A stretch of 64,000 nt of DNA from Candidatus Aalborgicola danicus (GCA_016703945.1 JADJBC010000044.1:186001-250000); one strand, 5' to 3'. Shown: positions 37,299 through 46,012, counted from the stretch's first letter. Translations and numbers: made by a program. Notes: generated by a model not told the origin, from the letters alone.

Positions 37299-38243
37299 AT
37301 GAGAAGAACAGTAATCTCCCCCCTCGCAATAACAACACTGGCAGCGCTGGTGCTGAGCCCCGTTGCACTCGCACAAAAGCCACCGCTGGTCAGCCAGGCC
37401 GACATCATCAAACAATCCGTCCCCAGCGACTGGCGCCGCCTGGACCCCGAGAACACCCTGGTCATGGAGATCAACGGCCAGCAGGTCATCCTGGAACTGG
37501 CGCCACGCTTTGCCCCCCAACACGCGGCCAACATCCGCACGCTGGCGCGCGAGGGCTACTACACCGGCTCTGCCATCGTGCGGGTGCAGGACAACTATGT
37601 GACGCAGTGGGCCGATCCGGCGGATGAAGAAAAAGAGAAGGACAAGGACAAGGTCAAGCCCCTGGGCACGGCGCTGGCCAACTTACCGGCCGAGTTTTCG
37701 ATTCCGTTCAAGGGCTTGCCGCTGACCCGGTTCACCGACCCCGATGGCTGGGCGCCGGTCAGTGGTTTTGTGGATGGCATGCCGGTAGCGGCCAACCCGG
37801 CCAAGAACCAGGCCTGGCTGGCCCACTGCTACGGCATGGTGGGCGCGGCGCGCAGCGGCAAACCCGACAGCAGCAACGGCACCAGCCTGTACGCCATCAA
37901 TGGCCAGGCGCCGCGGGCGCTGGACCTGAACATTACCGTGGTGGGGCGCGTGGTCAAGGGCATGGACGTGCTGTCGTCACTGCCGCGCGGCCCCGGCGCC
38001 ATGGGTTTCTATGACAAACCCGAGCACTACGTTCCCATCACCCGCGCCCGTGTGCTGGCTGACATCCCGGCCGCCGAGCAGCCCGCCATCGAGATCATGC
38101 GCACCGACACCGCCACCTGGCGCAAGCTGGTGGAGGCGAGCCGCCACGCCATTGGCGGCTGGGCGGTGCGCAGTGCCCTGCACAGCAACATCTGCAACCG
38201 CACGGTACCGACGCGTCCCATCGCCAGCCCTGCCGCATCCTGA
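37299..38243 (+). CDS. Exported cyclophilin-type peptidyl-prolyl isomerase
   Basis: This 314-residue protein has a signal peptide (MRRTVISPLAITTLAALVLSPVALAQ). The cyclophilin core begins at NTLVMEINGQQVILEL near residue 52, continues with HAANIRTLAREGYYTG near 73 and includes the substrate strand CYGMVGAARSGKPDSSNGTSLYAI near 180. The domain contains a charged insertion EEKEKDKDKVK near 113. Cyclophilins catalyse cis-trans isomerisation of X-Pro bonds; this one would act in the periplasm. It starts 5 bp after the prolyl oligopeptidase stop, so the two are certainly cotranscribed. The C-terminal about 60 residues beyond the fold are of unknown use. Confidence 0.87.
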   Translation: MRRTVISPLAITTLAALVLSPVALAQKPPLVSQADIIKQSVPSDWRRLDPENTLVMEINGQQVILELAPRFAPQHAANIRTLAREGYYTGSAIVRVQDNYVTQWADPADEEKEKDKDKVKPLGTALANLPAEFSIPFKGLPLTRFTDPDGWAPVSGFVDGMPVAANPAKNQAWLAHCYGMVGAARSGKPDSSNGTSLYAINGQAPRALDLNITVVGRVVKGMDVLSSLPRGPGAMGFYDKPEHYVPITRARVLADIPAAEQPAIEIMRTDTATWRKLVEASRHAIGGWAVRSALHSNICNRTVPTRPIASPAAS

Positions 38244-38291
38244 GTCTGCGGTTTTGGCGTCTTTATCCCCCTACACCACCTGAAATAACTT

Positions 38292-39782
38292 ATGACTTCA
38301 CCTACGCTGGTCCCTCTGAACGCCACCTTCAAACGGCTGCACAATTTTGGCCACCTGGCATCCATCGCCAGTTGGGACCAAGCCGCCATGATGCCCGCCA
38401 AGGGCAACGAAGCGCGCGCCGCCGCCATGGCCGAACTACAGGTGCTGATGCACCAGACGCTGACCGACCCATCGCTGAAGGCCCTGTTTGCCGAGGCGGC
38501 AGCAGCCGATTTGCCCGACGCCGACAAAGCCAGCCTGGTCGAGATGCAACGCGAGTGGGCCTTGGTCAACCGCCTGCCGCAAGACCTGGTCGAGGCCCAA
38601 AGCTTGGCCGGTGCCCGCTGCGAGCACGCCTGGCGCACGCAGCGCAAGGCCAACGACTGGCAAGGCTTTCTGGGCAACTTCCGCGAGGTGGTGAAGCTGG
38701 CACGCCAGGAGGCCAAATTTCTGGCGGACGCCACCGGCACCGCGCCCTATGAAGCCCTGATGGACAAGTTTGAACCCGGCATGTCGGAGGGCGCCATCAC
38801 CAAGCTGTTTGGCGACGTCAAGACCTGGCTGCCGGACCTCATCACCCAAGTCATCGCCAAGCAACACAGCGAGACCGTTCTGCAAGCCAATGGACCGTTC
38901 CCCGTTGACAAACAGCGCGCCCTGGGTGTGGAAGTGATGGGCCTGCTGGGCTTCGACTTTGAAGGTGGTCGGCTCGATATTTCCACCCACCCGTTTTGCG
39001 GTGGCGTGCCGCAAGACGTGCGCATCACCACCCGCTACAACGCGGCCACGTTTGCACCCAGCCTGATGGGCATCATCCACGAGACCGGCCACGCCCGCTA
39101 CGAACAGCGCCTGCCGCGCGACACGCTGCACCTGCCGGTGGGGCGCGCCCGCTCCATGGGCATACACGAGAGTCAGAGCCTGTCGTTCGAGATGCAACTG
39201 GCCCGCAATCCGGCCTTTCTGCAACTGATCGCGCCGCTGGTCAAAAAACATCTGGGCGATCAGCCTGCGTTCGACGCGGCCAATCTGGCCCGCATGATCA
39301 CCCGCGTTCACCGCGGCTTTATCCGTGTGGATGCCGACGAGTTGACCTATCCGGCCCATGTGATCCTGCGCTTTGAGATCGAGCGCGCGCTGATTGCGGG
39401 TGAGATTGAGGCCGAGGACATCCCCGCGCTGTGGGCGACCAAGATGCACGACTACCTGGGCGTGGACGTGGCCGGCAACTATGAGAATGGTTGCATGCAG
39501 GACATCCACTGGCCCATGGGCATGTTTGGCTACTTCCCCAGCTACACGCTGGGCGCGATGTACGCCGCGCAGTACTTCGCCACCATCCGCAAGACACACC
39601 CCGATATGGACGCCCGCATCGCAAATGGCGACTTGTCACCGGTGATGGACTGGCTGGACGCCAACATCTGGAGCCAGGCCAGCCGCTGGTCCACCGACGC
39701 ATTGGTGACCCGCGCCACCGGCGAGCCGCTCAATGCGGCCCACTTCCGCCGCCATCTGGAGGCGCGTTACCTGGGTTCGTGA
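38292..39782 (+). CDS. M32-family metallocarboxypeptidase
   Basis: This 496-residue enzyme of the thermostable carboxypeptidase (Taq) family removes C-terminal residues from peptides in the cytoplasm; no signal peptide is seen. The zinc site is HETGH at residues 263-267, with the third-ligand Glu in the downstream GIHESQS motif near 291. Other M32 hallmarks are present: ASWDQAAMMP near residue 28, DVRITTRY near 240, IRVDADELTYPAHVILRFEIERAL near 341 and MFGYFPSYTLGAMYAAQ near 413. It follows the cyclophilin gene by 48 bp and may be cotranscribed. The normal M32 length is about 500 residues, so it is complete. Confidence 0.93.
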   Translation: MTSPTLVPLNATFKRLHNFGHLASIASWDQAAMMPAKGNEARAAAMAELQVLMHQTLTDPSLKALFAEAAAADLPDADKASLVEMQREWALVNRLPQDLVEAQSLAGARCEHAWRTQRKANDWQGFLGNFREVVKLARQEAKFLADATGTAPYEALMDKFEPGMSEGAITKLFGDVKTWLPDLITQVIAKQHSETVLQANGPFPVDKQRALGVEVMGLLGFDFEGGRLDISTHPFCGGVPQDVRITTRYNAATFAPSLMGIIHETGHARYEQRLPRDTLHLPVGRARSMGIHESQSLSFEMQLARNPAFLQLIAPLVKKHLGDQPAFDAANLARMITRVHRGFIRVDADELTYPAHVILRFEIERALIAGEIEAEDIPALWATKMHDYLGVDVAGNYENGCMQDIHWPMGMFGYFPSYTLGAMYAAQYFATIRKTHPDMDARIANGDLSPVMDWLDANIWSQASRWSTDALVTRATGEPLNAAHFRRHLEARYLGS

Positions 39783-39811
39783 TCACCGACGACCGCGCGG
39801 GCGACAAATTC

Positions 39812-39883
39812 GCGCCGGGCCGCCCCAAGCGAATTTAGCCCCCTCGGGGGGCAGCGACCCGCGCAGCGGCGGAGCGTGGGGGC
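39812..39883 (-). repeat. Dispersed repeat R2, copy 1
   Basis: On the minus strand: GGCCCCCACGCTCCGCCGC, GCTGCCCCCCGAGGGGGC, then TTGGGGCGGCCCGGCG. It lies exactly between the convergent M32 and zinc-ribbon genes, ending two bases from the latter's stop. The CCCCC/GGGGG palindrome could act as a shared terminator. Confidence 0.75.
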
Positions 39884-39885
39884 CA

Positions 39886-40908
39886 TTACTTCAGGCTGTC
39901 GCAATCCGCGCCACCCGTGAATCGGACCTTGATCGGGGTGGTGCTTCCATCCTCGTATTTGCGCCACACGTTTTCGCTGACGCTACAGGTCCAGGTTTTG
40001 CCGCCCGAAGCCAGCGAGAGGGTGTAGTTTTCGCGCCGTGGACCCTCACGCTCGGCCCCCACCAAGCTTCGGGTACCGCCCAGGCTGTTCGCGCTGAGGT
40101 TGGAGCCGCCGCCACCGCTGTAGAGGTTGCCCACGCTCGGCCAGACTGGCATCAGGGTTGAAGAGGTTTCTGCCCCCGCTTTGACCGAACGCGCGGTCCG
40201 CCAGCGGTTGACCTGGAAGTGGCAGCGGTTGTCGTAAATCGGTTCCTCCCGGTAACGCGGAGTGCACTCGCGCCGTTTCACGAAGGTGCCATCGCCTTTG
40301 TCCACCCGCTCTTCGTGGCACTCCTGCCCATCCGGAATCTTTTTGCTGGAACGCTGTTCCCGTGTTCGTGTGACGGAGTAGGCATCCGCCGGAACACCAT
40401 CGCACCAGGCCGACTCGGATACGGGCACCAGTTTCTCGATCTGGATTTCCCGCAGCCAGGTGCGTTGGGACACGGTGGCCGTGGTCTCTTTGGTGATGGA
40501 AAACATGGCGATCATCGCCACCACGGCCAAGACCACCAACCCCATGACCCAGCGCATCCAGCCCGATCTGGACGCCGCTGGCGCTGCGGCGGGAGCGGCC
40601 ACCGGCACTGCCAGCCTGTCGACCACGATTGCGACCGGTTGGGTGCCATCTTTGCCGGCCCCGCAATTGGTGCAGTGCGCCGCAGCGTTGGAGTTGGGGG
40701 TGTTGCAATAGGCACAACTCCAGTCCGCACCGACAAACTGGTGGTCATTGGTCTCGACTTCTTCGCCGGGTTTGGGGAAGTAGCGTTTGGTCGGGTCTTG
40801 CGCCGCACCGCAGGTCGGGCAATGCCGGTGCGAGTCGCCCAGCAAACCCCTGGTTTCGCACTGGGTGCAGTCCCAGAGCATTTCGTAGAAAATCTCTTTT
40901 TCTGACAT
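39886..40908 (-). CDS. Double zinc-ribbon membrane-anchored protein
   Basis: This 340-residue protein has two four-cysteine zinc ribbons in its N-terminus (C14/C17/C30/C33 and C65/C68/C79/C82; the second, DWSCAYCNTPNSN...HCTNCG, resembles RanBP2-type fingers). A Pro/Ala linker and one membrane helix follow (WMRWVMGLVVLAVVAMIAMF, about 117-136). The about 200-residue C-terminal domain (WLREIQIEKLVPVSESAWCDGVP...) has several cysteines (CHEERV, RRECTPRYR, NRCHFQV). The ribbons would be cytoplasmic and the C-terminal domain periplasmic. The function is unknown; such proteins occur in scattered proteobacteria. It appears to be monocistronic, convergent with the M32 gene. Confidence 0.75.
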   Translation of the reverse strand: MSEKEIFYEMLWDCTQCETRGLLGDSHRHCPTCGAAQDPTKRYFPKPGEEVETNDHQFVGADWSCAYCNTPNSNAAAHCTNCGAGKDGTQPVAIVVDRLAVPVAAPAAAPAASRSGWMRWVMGLVVLAVVAMIAMFSITKETTATVSQRTWLREIQIEKLVPVSESAWCDGVPADAYSVTRTREQRSSKKIPDGQECHEERVDKGDGTFVKRRECTPRYREEPIYDNRCHFQVNRWRTARSVKAGAETSSTLMPVWPSVGNLYSGGGGSNLSANSLGGTRSLVGAEREGPRRENYTLSLASGGKTWTCSVSENVWRKYEDGSTTPIKVRFTGGADCDSLK

Positions 40909-40974
40909 GGGTTGCCGCTCAGTGCTGCCGGTGCGGTTGTGTGGATGGATGCGGAATTATCCTAAATCGGGCAG

Positions 40975-41121
40975 TTACGCCGTAGCCGGCAACACATCTG
41001 GGGGCCCGAAGGTACCCAGTGTGGGTGCGATCTTGTCGCTCACATAGCGCAGTAGCACAGCCAATCGGTCTATCAAACTGAGCAAGGAGCAAAATCGGTC
41101 AAAAAACTTGATTCCTGTCAA
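40975..41121 (-). other. Possible small ORF or gene remnant (48 codons)
   Basis: A minus-strand frame from TTG 41121 encodes TGIKFFDRFCSLLSLIDRLA, then a short segment ending GPPDVLPATA. The composition looks protein-like, but there is no clear ribosome-binding site and no known family. The rest of 40909-41164 shows nothing recognisable. Confidence 0.2.
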
Positions 41122-41164
41122 TTATTTCGGGTTGGGACTTTGTTTGTGAATTTTGCAGGGCCGA

Positions 41165-41434
41165 CTAGGTACCCGAGTAAGTGCCGATGCCAACAATGAC
41201 ATCGCCACCGTCCACCAGGTGCTCCAAGGCGAAGCGGTAGTTTTCCCAGGCGGAGCCCAGAATCTTGAAAACATTGTCAATCACCGTTTGCGGACCGATC
41301 CACGTTCCGGCACAGGGGAAGCCCGCCATTTCAGTCCACTCGACTGTCTCTGAAACATCAGCGAACATGGCAGCGATGTCTCCGCGCCCGGACGCGGCGC
41401 AATGGCCTTTGACGATGTCGTAGTTTTTGCGCAT
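41165..41434 (-). CDS. SnoaL/NTF2-like protein, truncated
   Basis: This 89-residue protein of the SnoaL-like (NTF2 fold) family matches the first two thirds of typical 130-residue members: KNYDIVKGHCAASGRGDIAAMF at the start, VEWTEMAGFPCAGTWIGPQ near 32, and EHLVDGGDVIVGIGTYSGT at the end. Where relatives continue with a Tyr-rich strand and the ligand-binding C-terminus, here a TAG follows directly, so the fold lacks its last strands. It may be a decayed gene. It is the last of four small reverse-strand genes behind the exported metallo-beta-lactamase-fold gene. Confidence 0.65.
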   Translation of the reverse strand: MRKNYDIVKGHCAASGRGDIAAMFADVSETVEWTEMAGFPCAGTWIGPQTVIDNVFKILGSAWENYRFALEHLVDGGDVIVGIGTYSGT

Positions 41435-41476
41435 ATCAATTTTTCTCTTTCATAAGGCATAGGCCGGCATTGCCAG

Positions 41477-41728
41477 CTATGTCGGGTCATCGCCCAGCAG
41501 CAACGCCGCTTCGAAACGCTCCAGCTCCTCGTCCAGGCTGCCACGGCTGCGGAAGTGCCGGTTGGCCTTGCCGTACCAGTACTCGGCATCTTCCAAATCA
41601 CCCTCCTGGATGTGCAGGCTGCCGTGCAGCCAGGCGCCTAGCGGCGAAGCGTCGCTTTGCACGAGGTTGTGCGCCTCTGTCCAGCGGCCCGCATGCAGGT
41701 GCACTAGGACTTGACGAAGAATGGTCAT
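41477..41728 (-). CDS. Small conserved hypothetical protein, TPR-like
   Basis: This 83-residue protein has two helical hairpins that resemble tetratricopeptide repeats (MTILRQVLVHLHAGRWTEAH and GDLEDAEYWYGKANRHF). It has a conserved Trp/Tyr core and an acidic C-terminus. No enzyme motif is present. It lies between the DsbA-like and SnoaL-like genes on the same strand (44 and 42 bp gaps) and is likely cotranscribed with them. The function is unknown; a protein-binding role is conceivable. Confidence 0.6.
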   Translation of the reverse strand: MTILRQVLVHLHAGRWTEAHNLVQSDASPLGAWLHGSLHIQEGDLEDAEYWYGKANRHFRSRGSLDEELERFEAALLLGDDPT

Positions 41729-41772
41729 GGCAAGCTCCTTCTGTTCGTGTTCGACACGTTCCGCAGCAACGT

Positions 41773-42411
41773 TCAGGTTGCAACAACAATCTGACGGAGC
41801 AGGTTATCAAAGTTGCCGTAGAGCGCATTGCCACTCAACAGCCGACTGCCCTTGTCATCGCTGACCACCAGGGCAGGCACACCCTGCGCGCCAAAAGTCT
41901 GCATCAATCCCCGCGCCTTCTGGATGCGCGCGGCGTTGGCGGCCAGCAGCTCGGCATCGCTTGCGTCCAGACGATCAGCGGCAGCAGCCAGGCCCAGGTC
42001 GCGCAGCAGCTTTTCCACCACCGACATATCACTGGTGTCCAGACCTTGCACATAGCGCGCTTCCTGCAATGCCCTGAGCGCCTCCAGCTCGCGCTGCGGC
42101 TCGGACAAGGACACGGCGGTGAGTGCCAGCGTCGCGGTAGCCGAGTCAAAGCGGCTGCCGAGGTGACCCAGCACCTGGCGGCGATAGTCCTCAGTGAAAC
42201 GCTGACCGGTGAGCTTGGCAATGCGCTGGTCGTTGGACCAGGCGAAGTCCTCAAACGCGGCGTCCATGGTGCGCCCGCCGCCGGCAAACAAGCCCGAGGG
42301 AGCCAGCTCCAGTTGGATGGAGGCTTGCTGCCCTAGTTGCTGGACCACCGGCGAAGCACCATAGCACCAGCCGCACAGGGGGTCGAACAAATACGTAACG
42401 GCGGTGCGCAT
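41773..42411 (-). CDS. DsbA-family (FrnE-like) oxidoreductase, cytoplasmic
   Basis: This 212-residue protein has a thioredoxin/DsbA fold with an all-helical insertion. The redox motif CGWC is at residues 13-16 (DPLCGWCYG). The cis-Pro loop is QGVPALVV near residue 181, and the C-terminus ends NFDNLLRQIV. No signal peptide is present, as expected for the FrnE/2-hydroxychromene-isomerase-like branch that acts in the cytoplasm. ATG 42411 is preferred over an upstream in-frame start because GGAAGAGG lies about eight bases before it. The gene is 26 bp after the metallo-beta-lactamase-fold gene. It may act in thiol redox stress defence; no substrate can be named. Confidence 0.8.
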   Translation of the reverse strand: MRTAVTYLFDPLCGWCYGASPVVQQLGQQASIQLELAPSGLFAGGGRTMDAAFEDFAWSNDQRIAKLTGQRFTEDYRRQVLGHLGSRFDSATATLALTAVSLSEPQRELEALRALQEARYVQGLDTSDMSVVEKLLRDLGLAAAADRLDASDAELLAANAARIQKARGLMQTFGAQGVPALVVSDDKGSRLLSGNALYGNFDNLLRQIVVAT

Positions 42412-42437
42412 GGTGCTGTCCTCTTCCCGATTCAACC

Positions 42438-43301
42438 TTACCACTTCATTTCACCCGTATTGACCTTGGCACCAATGTCCAGCGATATCGCGCCGTCGGT
42501 CACTTGGGGGTAAGACTGCTGCATGGCACCGATCAGCGTGGCGCTGGTCTTGTTGGCGGCCAGGTTCTTCTCGAAGGTCTGCAAATAGTCCTTGGTGAAG
42601 CGGATGGCACTGGCATCAACCGCGCTGCCGGCCTTCATGTGGCCCGAAATCACCAACTCGGGCTTGAGGGCAGCCATCTCATCCAACTTTGCCACCCATG
42701 CGGCGCGCAGGGCGGGGGGTTGGGTGTCCGCAGTCCACACGTGCATGTTGCCAAACACGCCGATGTTGCCGACGATGGCCTTGATGGATGGAATCCAGGC
42801 ATAGGGGCGGTGGGCCAACGCACCTTGCGTGCCACGGATCTCAATCGCCTGACCTTCCAGCGTCAAGGTGTTGCCTTCCAGGGCGCGCGGAACCACGGGT
42901 TTGCGCGGCGCGTTGGCACCCATCTTGGGGCCCCAGAACGCGACCTTGCCCGCCAGCTTGGCGCTCAGCTTTTCCAGCACGGCGGGCGTGGTAACCACAT
43001 CAGCCTGGGGGAAGACCTCTTTCAGGGTCTCCACGCCAAAGTAGTAGTCGGGGTCGGCCTGGCTCACGTAGATGGTGGTGAGCTGCTTGCCGCTGTCGAG
43101 CACATTGGCGGCAATGCGCAGCGCGTCGGCACGGGTGAAGCCGGCGTCAATCACCATGGCTTCTTTTTCGCCATAGACCAGCGTGGAGTTGACGTTGAAG
43201 CTGGCGGCACCTGCGTTGTAGACCTTGACGGTCAGTGGCTGGGCGGCTTCAGCGGAGAAGGCAATGGCCAGGGAGGCGGCGATAACGGTAGTGCGGATCA
43301 T
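42438..43301 (-). CDS. Exported metallo-beta-lactamase-fold protein lacking the usual zinc motif
   Basis: This 287-residue protein has a signal peptide (to about AEA at 19). The metallo-beta-lactamase fold is visible: NSTLVYGEKEAMVIDAGF near 38, TTIYVSQADPDYYFG near 75, IVGNIGVFGNMHVWTAD near 176 and LVISGHMKAG near 216. The canonical HxHxDH zinc motif should fall at residues 81-86 but reads QADPDY: three of four ligands are replaced and only the Asp remains, while the later GHM histidine is kept. It may be inactive, or bind one metal differently. It heads a reverse-strand operon with the DsbA-like and small genes. It diverges from the interrupted lysR gene by 122 bp, so that regulator probably controlled it. 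Confidence 0.8.
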   Translation of the reverse strand: MIRTTVIAASLAIAFSAEAAQPLTVKVYNAGAASFNVNSTLVYGEKEAMVIDAGFTRADALRIAANVLDSGKQLTTIYVSQADPDYYFGVETLKEVFPQADVVTTPAVLEKLSAKLAGKVAFWGPKMGANAPRKPVVPRALEGNTLTLEGQAIEIRGTQGALAHRPYAWIPSIKAIVGNIGVFGNMHVWTADTQPPALRAAWVAKLDEMAALKPELVISGHMKAGSAVDASAIRFTKDYLQTFEKNLAANKTSATLIGAMQQSYPQVTDGAISLDIGAKVNTGEMKW

Positions 43302-44147
43302 GGAAAAGCTCCTGTGGATGGTTTGAAATGACGCTCGGTAGCGCTGGGATGAACTGTAGTTTCAATATTTGCGCAGATAAACCGCATAATCCGCGCACTA
43401 CTGTTTCTTTAATCGAGCAAATCATGGATAGACTGACTGCCATGCAGGTGTTTGTGGAGGTGGCCCACAGCGGCAGCTTCAGCGCCACGGCCGACAAGCT
43501 GGACATGTCGCGCGCCATGGTGACGCGTTATGTGGCTGAGCTGGAGCAGTGGCTGGGCGCACGCCTGTTGCAGCGCACCACCCGCAGCGTGACGCTGACC
43601 GACGCGGGCGAGAGCTGCCTGCGCCGCAGCCAGCAGATGCTGGCGCTGATGGAGAACGTGGAGGAGGAAACGGCCAGCCGCAGCGACGCGTTGCGCGGGC
43701 AGTTGCGCATCACCTGCAGCATGTCCCTGGCCTATGCGCAGTTGGCGGCAGCGGTGGTGGATTTTTTGAAGCTACATCCGCAACTCAAGCTCGATCTGAA
43801 CGCCAGTGAAGGCGCGCTGAACCTGGTGGAGGCACGCATTGATCTGGCGATTCGCATCAGTGCGGAGCCGGACCCGATGCTTATCGGGCGGGTACTGGCG
43901 CCATGTACCTCGGTGCTGGTGGCCTCACCGGCATACCTGGCCGAGCACGGTGTGCCGCAGGTCCCGGCCGACTTGAGCAGCCACCGCTGCCTGAGCTATG
44001 CCAACTTTGGCAAAAGTGTGTGGAGGCTGAGCCGAGGCGAAGAGCAAGTCCAGGTCAGCGTGGCCAGCCACTTCAGCGCCAACGAAGCCACGGCCTTGCT
44101 GCGCGCCGCACTGGCGGGTGGCGGCATCGCGCTGCAGCCCACTTACC

Positions 44148-44157
44148 TGGCTAACCC
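44148..44157. repeat. Target-site duplication, left copy
   Basis: TGGCTAACCC, identical to 45608-45617 on the other side of the IS4-family element; in the lysR frame it encodes part of LAN. Confidence 0.95.
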
Positions 44158-45607
44158 CAATACTGTTCAGATAGTACTAATTCGATCATAATTTCATTCC
44201 ATCAAAGCTTTGATGGATGGAATTTATGGCCAGAACCCGCAAGACCTTGCCAGCCAAAGTTGACGTGGCACACCTAATCAGCGCGGGTGTTAGCCAGCGT
44301 GTGTCCACGCTCATTGATTGAAGAAGTCCTGACCAAGACAGGCAAAGCAAGTCAACGCGAGCGCAGCTTGCCCGCGCCAGCGGTTGTGTATTACGTGATG
44401 GCACTGGCTTTGTGGCGCGAAGCGCCGTTGGAAGAGGTGCTACGTGTTGTTTGCGAAGGCTTGCAATGGCTGGATTCCCGCCAGAGCGGGGCTGTGCAAG
44501 CCAGCAAGTCGGCAATCTCTCAGGCGCGCACTCGCCTGGGCTGCGAGGTGATGCACCAACTGGCTGATCGGGTGCTCAAGCCTTTGGCTGCCCCCGGGGC
44601 ACCGGGAGCGTGGTACCGAGGACTTCGCGTGATGGCGCTGGATGGCAGTTGCATGGACGTCGCCGATGAGGCCGCCAATGCTGCATTCTTCGGCTATGCG
44701 GGGGTCTCGCGTGGCCAGAGCGCCTTTCCACAGGCACGCCTGCTAGGTCTGGTCGAGTGCGGCACGCACGCAGTGGTGGGTGCCTGCATCGCACCCTATC
44801 GCCGCAGCGAGCAATCCATGGCCGCCGAGTTACTGCCAGCCAAGCTGAGCAAGGACATGCTGGTGCTTGCTGACCGCAACTTCTATGGCTTTAAGCTTTG
44901 GCAAACCGCGTGCACCAGTGGTGCCAGCCTGGCTTGGCGGGTCAAGGCCAATCTCAAGCTGGAGGTACATCAGATGCTTCCCGATGGGTCGTACTTGAGC
45001 TGCGTTTTTGATAGCGCAGATAAGGCCCGCAGCGCTCCTGTGGTGGTGCGGGTAATTGACTACACGCTTAAAAACTCCGCCACACCCACTTCAGACAGCT
45101 ACCGGTTGGTGACGAACATTCTCGATGCGCAGGCGGCACCCGCCCTGGAGTTGGCTGGGCTGTACCACGAGCGCTGGGAGATTGAGGTGTGTTCGATGAA
45201 TTCAAGACGCCTTTGCGAGCCAATAGCCCGGTGCTGCGCAGCAAACCGCCCGAACTAGTCCAACAGGAACTGTGGGGGCTGTTGTTGGCGCACTTTGCCA
45301 TTCGCCAACTGATGGTCCAAGCAGCCGGGCCGCGCGGTCGATCCAGATCGATTGAGCTTTACACACGCACTACGTGTGATCAAACGCAAGATGCCGCAAG
45401 CTGCGGCTGTTCCCCCCCTGAGCGTCTGTGTGCATGGCGCGACGCGCTGCTCGCCGAGATTGCTCGGGGCGTTGTGTCAGCAGTCGCGGCCATCTCAATC
45501 CGCGAGGGGTGAAGCGAAAGATGAGCAACTTCGGTGTCCGCCATCGTGGCGAATCACTGCATCAGAAGCATCAACCTACCCCAGCGCTTCGTATCTGAAC
45601 AGTATTG
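44158..45607 (+). mobile_element. IS4-family insertion sequence, 1450 bp
   Basis: Both ends are visible. Perfect 16-bp terminal inverted repeats CAATACTGTTCAGATA lie at 44158-44173 and, inverted, at 45592-45607. A perfect 10-bp target duplication TGGCTAACCC flanks the element (44148-44157 and 45608-45617). The element carries one transposase gene in the plus orientation. Its size, TIR, 10-bp duplication and DDE/YREK signature all fit the IS4 family. It sits inside a lysR gene. Confidence 0.95.
44226..45598 (+). pseudogene. IS4-family transposase, several frameshifts
   Basis: Reading starts at ATG 44226 (MARTRKTLPAKVD) and the natural stop (TGA 45596-45598) lies in the right terminal repeat, where the C-terminus (NPRGVKRKMSNFGVRHRGE...) is still visible. 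The DDE residues are present: Asp in VMALDGS, Asp in LVLADRNF and the YREK box YHERWEIE. In between, the frame changes at least five times, near 44286, 45186, 45343, 45418 and 45470. The one at 45186 falls inside the YREK box; adding one G there restores Y-x2-R-x3-E-x6-K exactly. The gene cannot make transposase as written. Either the copy is decayed, or repeat collapse during assembly corrupted the consensus. Confidence 0.85.
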
Positions 45608-45617
45608 TGGCTAACCC
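45608..45617. repeat. Target-site duplication, right copy
   Basis: TGGCTAACCC, identical to 44148-44157; the lysR frame resumes through it. Confidence 0.95.
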
Positions 45618-45968
45618 GCATTTTCTGGATGGCAGTTTGCAGGTCGTGTTGCCCGAGTGGAAAGTGCCCGACATGGCGATCTACGCGCTGTATCCGTCAC
45701 GCAAGCATTTGTCGCCCGCCGTGCGTGCCTTGCTGGATTTTTTGGTGGAACGGTTCGCCAAGACGCCCTGGTAGGGGCCTGTCCTGGCCGTCTGGTTTGG
45801 AGCCAATGTGCGCGTCCACGGCCAAGACCTTCAGCCTATCTTTGGCCACGCTGCTTCAAGCGTTGCCCCCTTTTAGATCGGCCTCTTTCCGTGGAAAGAG
45901 GGATGTCAGGCGCCTTTTTAACCCTAGGGTAAACACCGATAAAAAGAGCCCGAAACGGTCTTGAATTA

Positions 45969-45983
45969 GTTACGTTACATAAC
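45969..45983. promoter_or_regulatory. Candidate MarR-type operator upstream of the catabolic cluster
   Basis: GTTACGTTACATAAC, an imperfect 15-bp palindrome (12 of 15 positions symmetric), 30 bp before the crotonase start. It could bind the MarR regulator encoded at 58340. No second copy was found in the window. Confidence 0.3.
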
Positions 45984-46012
45984 CATAATTCAGCCAAGAA
46001 TTGAAAGAAACC

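Larger units (their letters stand above)
43424..45774 (+). pseudogene. LysR-type regulator split by an IS4-family element
   Basis: The 5' part (43424-44157) encodes a LysR N-terminal helix-turn-helix (MDRLTAMQVFVEVAHSGSFS...) and most of the effector domain, to ALQPTYLAN. The 3' part (from 45618, after the duplicated TGGCTAACCC) continues in the correct frame with HFLDGSLQVVLPEWKVP and ends VERFAKTPW at 45774. Removing the element and one target copy gives an unbroken gene of 296 codons plus stop, the normal LysR length. The insertion falls near residue 244, so the protein loses part of its effector-binding fold. The gene diverges from the exported metallo-beta-lactamase-fold operon, its probable former target. 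The clean flanks indicate a recent disruption. Confidence 0.93.

Noticed and set aside
38436..39599. Minus-strand open frame antisense to the M32 carboxypeptidase
   Set aside because: Antisense shadow; the plus strand carries the HETGH zinc site and full family similarity.
45775..45960. Open frames after lysR that reach past its stop
   Set aside because: They are read-through of other frames with no motif or ribosome-binding site; the region looks non-coding.
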